Below, piece by piece: positions 6,000-7,040 of a stretch of 7,040 nucleotides of DNA (the first letter of the stretch is position 1; each line of letters starts with the position of its first letter). The DNA comes from Gammaproteobacteria bacterium (GTDB lineage Bacteria > Pseudomonadota > Gammaproteobacteria > Chromatiales > Chromatiaceae). A model generated the notes under the pieces. It was not told the DNA's origin. It did not search any database and was given only the letters and a program-made list of their open reading frames with translations. The position numbers were made by a program, and so were the translations under genes. Location: positions 1 to 7,040 of the forward strand of contig SBFV01000217.1 in the NCBI GenBank assembly GCA_006227775.1. The letters are read 5' to 3'.

Positions 6000-6022
6000 G
6001 GATCACCCCAAGGGTCAGGGAT

Positions 6023-6037
6023 GCGACAAATTGTCGC
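6023..6037. promoter_or_regulatory. Candidate RegA-binding palindrome upstream of the receptor
   Basis: GCGACAA, a central A, then TTGTCGC is a perfect 15-bp palindrome. It fits the RegA/PrrA consensus of two inverted half-sites, GCGNC and GNCGC, here with a 5-nt spacer. It lies 68 nt upstream of the receptor start codon. Further single half-sites occur nearby (GCGGC 6036-6040, GTCGC 6057-6061, GTCGC 6083-6087, GCGGC 6086-6090), but such 5-mers are common in GC-rich DNA and carry little weight. A regA gene in the same window makes the match more plausible. Confidence 0.45.
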
Positions 6038-6044
6038 GGCTGAG

Positions 6045-6155
6045 GCAGGTAAGGACGTCGCGAAAAATGGTGGAGGGGTGGTGTCGCGGCGGGGATGGAA
6101 TCGCGCTGGGGATGACCTGGCCCATGGCCAGTCATCCCATCGCGCCCTTACCTGC
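6045..6155. repeat. Nested long inverted-repeat structure in the intergenic region
   Basis: The outer arms GCAGGTAAGG (6045-6054) and CCTTACCTGC (6146-6155) are perfectly complementary over 10 bp. Inside them CGCG (6059-6062) can pair with CGCG (6141-6144). Innermost is a hairpin at 6109-6138: GGGATGA, a bulged C and CTGGCC pair with GGCCAG and TCATCCC around a 3-nt CAT loop, 13 bp in all. No T-tract follows on either strand and there is no open frame of note. It could be a structured 5' leader or small RNA, a palindromic repeat element, or a small non-autonomous mobile element. I do not recognise a known family. Confidence 0.5.
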
Positions 6156-6220
6156 TCTGTGTAGACTCGTGACCCCTCGGCTCAGAAGGAGCTGAGAGCG
6201 GAGTACAACGGAAAGCTAGA

Positions 6221-6241
6221 CCGGCTCCCTGGCAGAGCCGG
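6221..6241 (-). terminator. Likely intrinsic terminator of the LTxxQ gene
   Basis: CCGGCTC and GAGCCGG form a perfect 7-bp GC-rich stem with a 7-nt loop, starting 14 nt after the LTxxQ stop codon on the minus strand. Reading on that strand, the stem is followed by TCTAGCTTTCC, a short imperfect T-rich stretch. Position and shape fit a Rho-independent terminator of modest strength. Confidence 0.5.
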
Positions 6242-6255
6242 GGCGTCACTGCGGA

Positions 6256-6660
6256 TCAGGGGGTAGTGGGCGGGGGCAAACCCTGACCGCAGGGGCCAAG
6301 ACCCCGGCCGCCTCCCCCACCCCAGCCGGGTCCCCGGCCACCAAAGCCCCGGCCTTGCATCATCTGCGCATGCCGCTCACGCTGCTCGGGGGTCAGGATG
6401 GCATCCACCTGGGCCTGCATGGACTGCCGCATGGCCTGACGCCGCGACTGCTGATCCTTGAAGATCTCCCTGAGCTGGTCCTGTTGTCCTGGGCTGAGCC
6501 CGAGCATGGTCGTCATGCGCTCGACCCGAAAGTCGACGTCCGCCCCGGGCCCACCCCACCCGGCTCCCTGGCCAGGGCCATAACCGCCCCAGGGTTGGGC
6601 CAGAGCGGTCGTCGCGATCGCCATCAAACCGATGGCACTGGCGCTGAGCAATTTGTTCAT
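6256..6660 (-). CDS. Secreted LTxxQ-motif protein, Spy/CpxP-like
   Basis: The 134-residue product has a signal peptide of about 21 residues (cleavage after TALA). A short Gly/Trp/Pro-rich stretch (22-41) is followed by a helical core (about 43-102) with two LTxxQ-type motifs, LSPGQ (55-59) and LTPEQ (89-93). The pair is the hallmark of the Spy/CpxP/ZraP group of periplasmic chaperones and metal- or envelope-stress proteins. The tail (103-134) is rich in Gly and Pro with one Cys124. The ATG at 6660 is chosen because GGAG lies about 9 nt upstream and a clean signal peptide begins there. The frame stays open upstream into an unrelated ATPase fragment, which is not taken as part of this gene. A likely terminator follows. 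A role in copper or envelope stress is suggested by the neighbouring receptor but not shown. Chaperone activity is inferred from the family. Confidence 0.8.
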   Translation of the reverse strand: MNKLLSASAIGLMAIATTALAQPWGGYGPGQGAGWGGPGADVDFRVERMTTMLGLSPGQQDQLREIFKDQQSRRQAMRQSMQAQVDAILTPEQRERHAQMMQGRGFGGRGPGWGGGGGRGLGPCGQGLPPPTTP

Positions 6661-6688
6661 GATCTTTCTCCACTGGTTACTGCAGGGC

Positions 6689-6705
6689 CTTGCCCAACTG
6701 GCAAG
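6689..6705. promoter_or_regulatory. Inverted repeat upstream of the LTxxQ gene
   Basis: CTTGCC and GGCAAG are perfect 6-bp arms around a 5-nt centre, 29 nt before the LTxxQ start codon. The size and GC-rich arms recall operators of metal-sensing MerR-family activators such as CueR. However, I cannot place a convincing -35 and -10 around it with the expected 19-20 nt spacer. It is a candidate operator only. Confidence 0.3.
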
Positions 6706-6825
6706 AGCCGCGGGAATCGGCCAGGCCCCCACCCTATTCCGCGGAGACCTGGAGCTCTTCCTTAACCATAAGCTTAGCCCTCCCTCATGCAAGGGCCATG
6801 CAGCAAGCGGGGAAATAAAGTGCAC

Positions 6826-7040
6826 ATGACTGATACCCGAGCGCAGGCCGAACTGTTGCGATCCCGTCAAGATGAAATCGCCCATGCGCCGGCGCGCATC
6901 GACCAAACCCTGTAGATAGGAAAACAAGGCCGGACAACGCTGCGCCTCGTCAATCACCGCGCCTTCCAGAAAGAGCGCCAAAAAGCCGCGGGGGTCACGC
7001 AGGGCATATTCCAGCTCTTCCGGGTCTTCCACAGATAGAA
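6826..7040 (-). pseudogene. Fragment of an AAA ATPase of the AAA_14/DUF4143 type
   Basis: The frame enters from the right edge and reads LSVEDPEELEYALRDPRGFL, then VIDEAQRCPALFSYLQ (Walker B region, Asp-Glu of IDEAQ) and DFILTGSQQFGLRSGIS. This order is typical of AAA_14 ATPases that often carry a DUF4143 domain and are found in accessory, toxin-antitoxin-like or mobile neighbourhoods; their roles are mostly unknown. The family normally continues with a SLAGR-type motif after the GIS segment. Here similarity stops at about 6826 and the next residues (VHFISPLAAWPL) look like random coding, in all three frames. The C-terminal half of the ATPase core and any DUF4143 domain are therefore missing, so I call it a truncated remnant. 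The Walker A part lies outside the window. Confidence 0.7.

Noticed and set aside
5956..6255. Cobalamin riboswitch in front of the TonB-dependent receptor
   Set aside because: No B12-box-like sequence was found, and the receptor has copper motifs instead of BtuB features.
6256..7032. A single 258-residue ATPase-LTxxQ fusion protein
   Set aside because: A signal peptide and ribosome-binding site in the middle of the frame, and unstructured filler between the two parts, show that the LTxxQ gene starts at 6660 and the shared frame is accidental.

Overview
The window is about 7 kb of GC-rich, gene-dense bacterial DNA. The gene content suggests a Gram-negative proteobacterium: an ExbB-ExbD-TonB energising complex, a RegB/RegA (PrrB/PrrA, RoxS/RoxR) redox two-component system, an outer-membrane TonB-dependent receptor and a periplasmic LTxxQ protein. 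A gammaproteobacterium of the purple-sulfur/Chromatiales kind fits, but this is a guess from gene style, not something the sequence proves.

Layout. Positions 1-1444 (minus strand) hold exbB, exbD and tonB, tightly packed, with tonB running off the left edge. A 201-nt divergent region (1445-1645) separates them from regB (1646-2962, plus) and regA (3081-3647, plus). Convergent with regA is a 761-residue copper-type TonB-dependent receptor (5955-3670, minus) carrying the CxxxM and HxM motifs of the OprC/NosA copper importers. A 300-nt intergenic region (5956-6255) holds several perfect palindromes and a long nested inverted repeat. Next comes a secreted LTxxQ (Spy/CpxP-like) protein (6660-6256, minus). 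At the right edge is a fragment of an AAA ATPase of the AAA_14/DUF4143 type (7040-6826, minus) that loses its family similarity abruptly.

How the genes may work together. ExbB/ExbD/TonB supply proton-motive force to TonB-dependent receptors, and the receptor here is a likely copper client. RegB senses redox state through a membrane quinone-binding motif and a reactive cysteine, and phosphorylates RegA. A perfect palindrome matching the published RegA/PrrA half-site pattern (GCGNC...GNCGC) lies 68 nt upstream of the receptor gene, so redox control of copper uptake by the neighbouring RegBA pair is a reasonable hypothesis.

The most unusual feature is at the regB-regA junction. Five degenerate 43-bp units lie head to tail without a gap from 2899 to 3113. 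They cover the last codons of regB, the whole intergenic gap and the first 11 codons of regA. Four units keep an ATG at the same place, and the regB stop, two mini-ORF stops and the regA start fall at matching positions. The array reads as a serial duplication of an ancestral 11-nt regB-stop/regA-start overlap. It would give a chain of about 17-residue mini-ORFs joined by ATG/TGA overlaps, reminiscent of the unrelated MIRU repeats in the mycobacterial senX3-regX3 operon.
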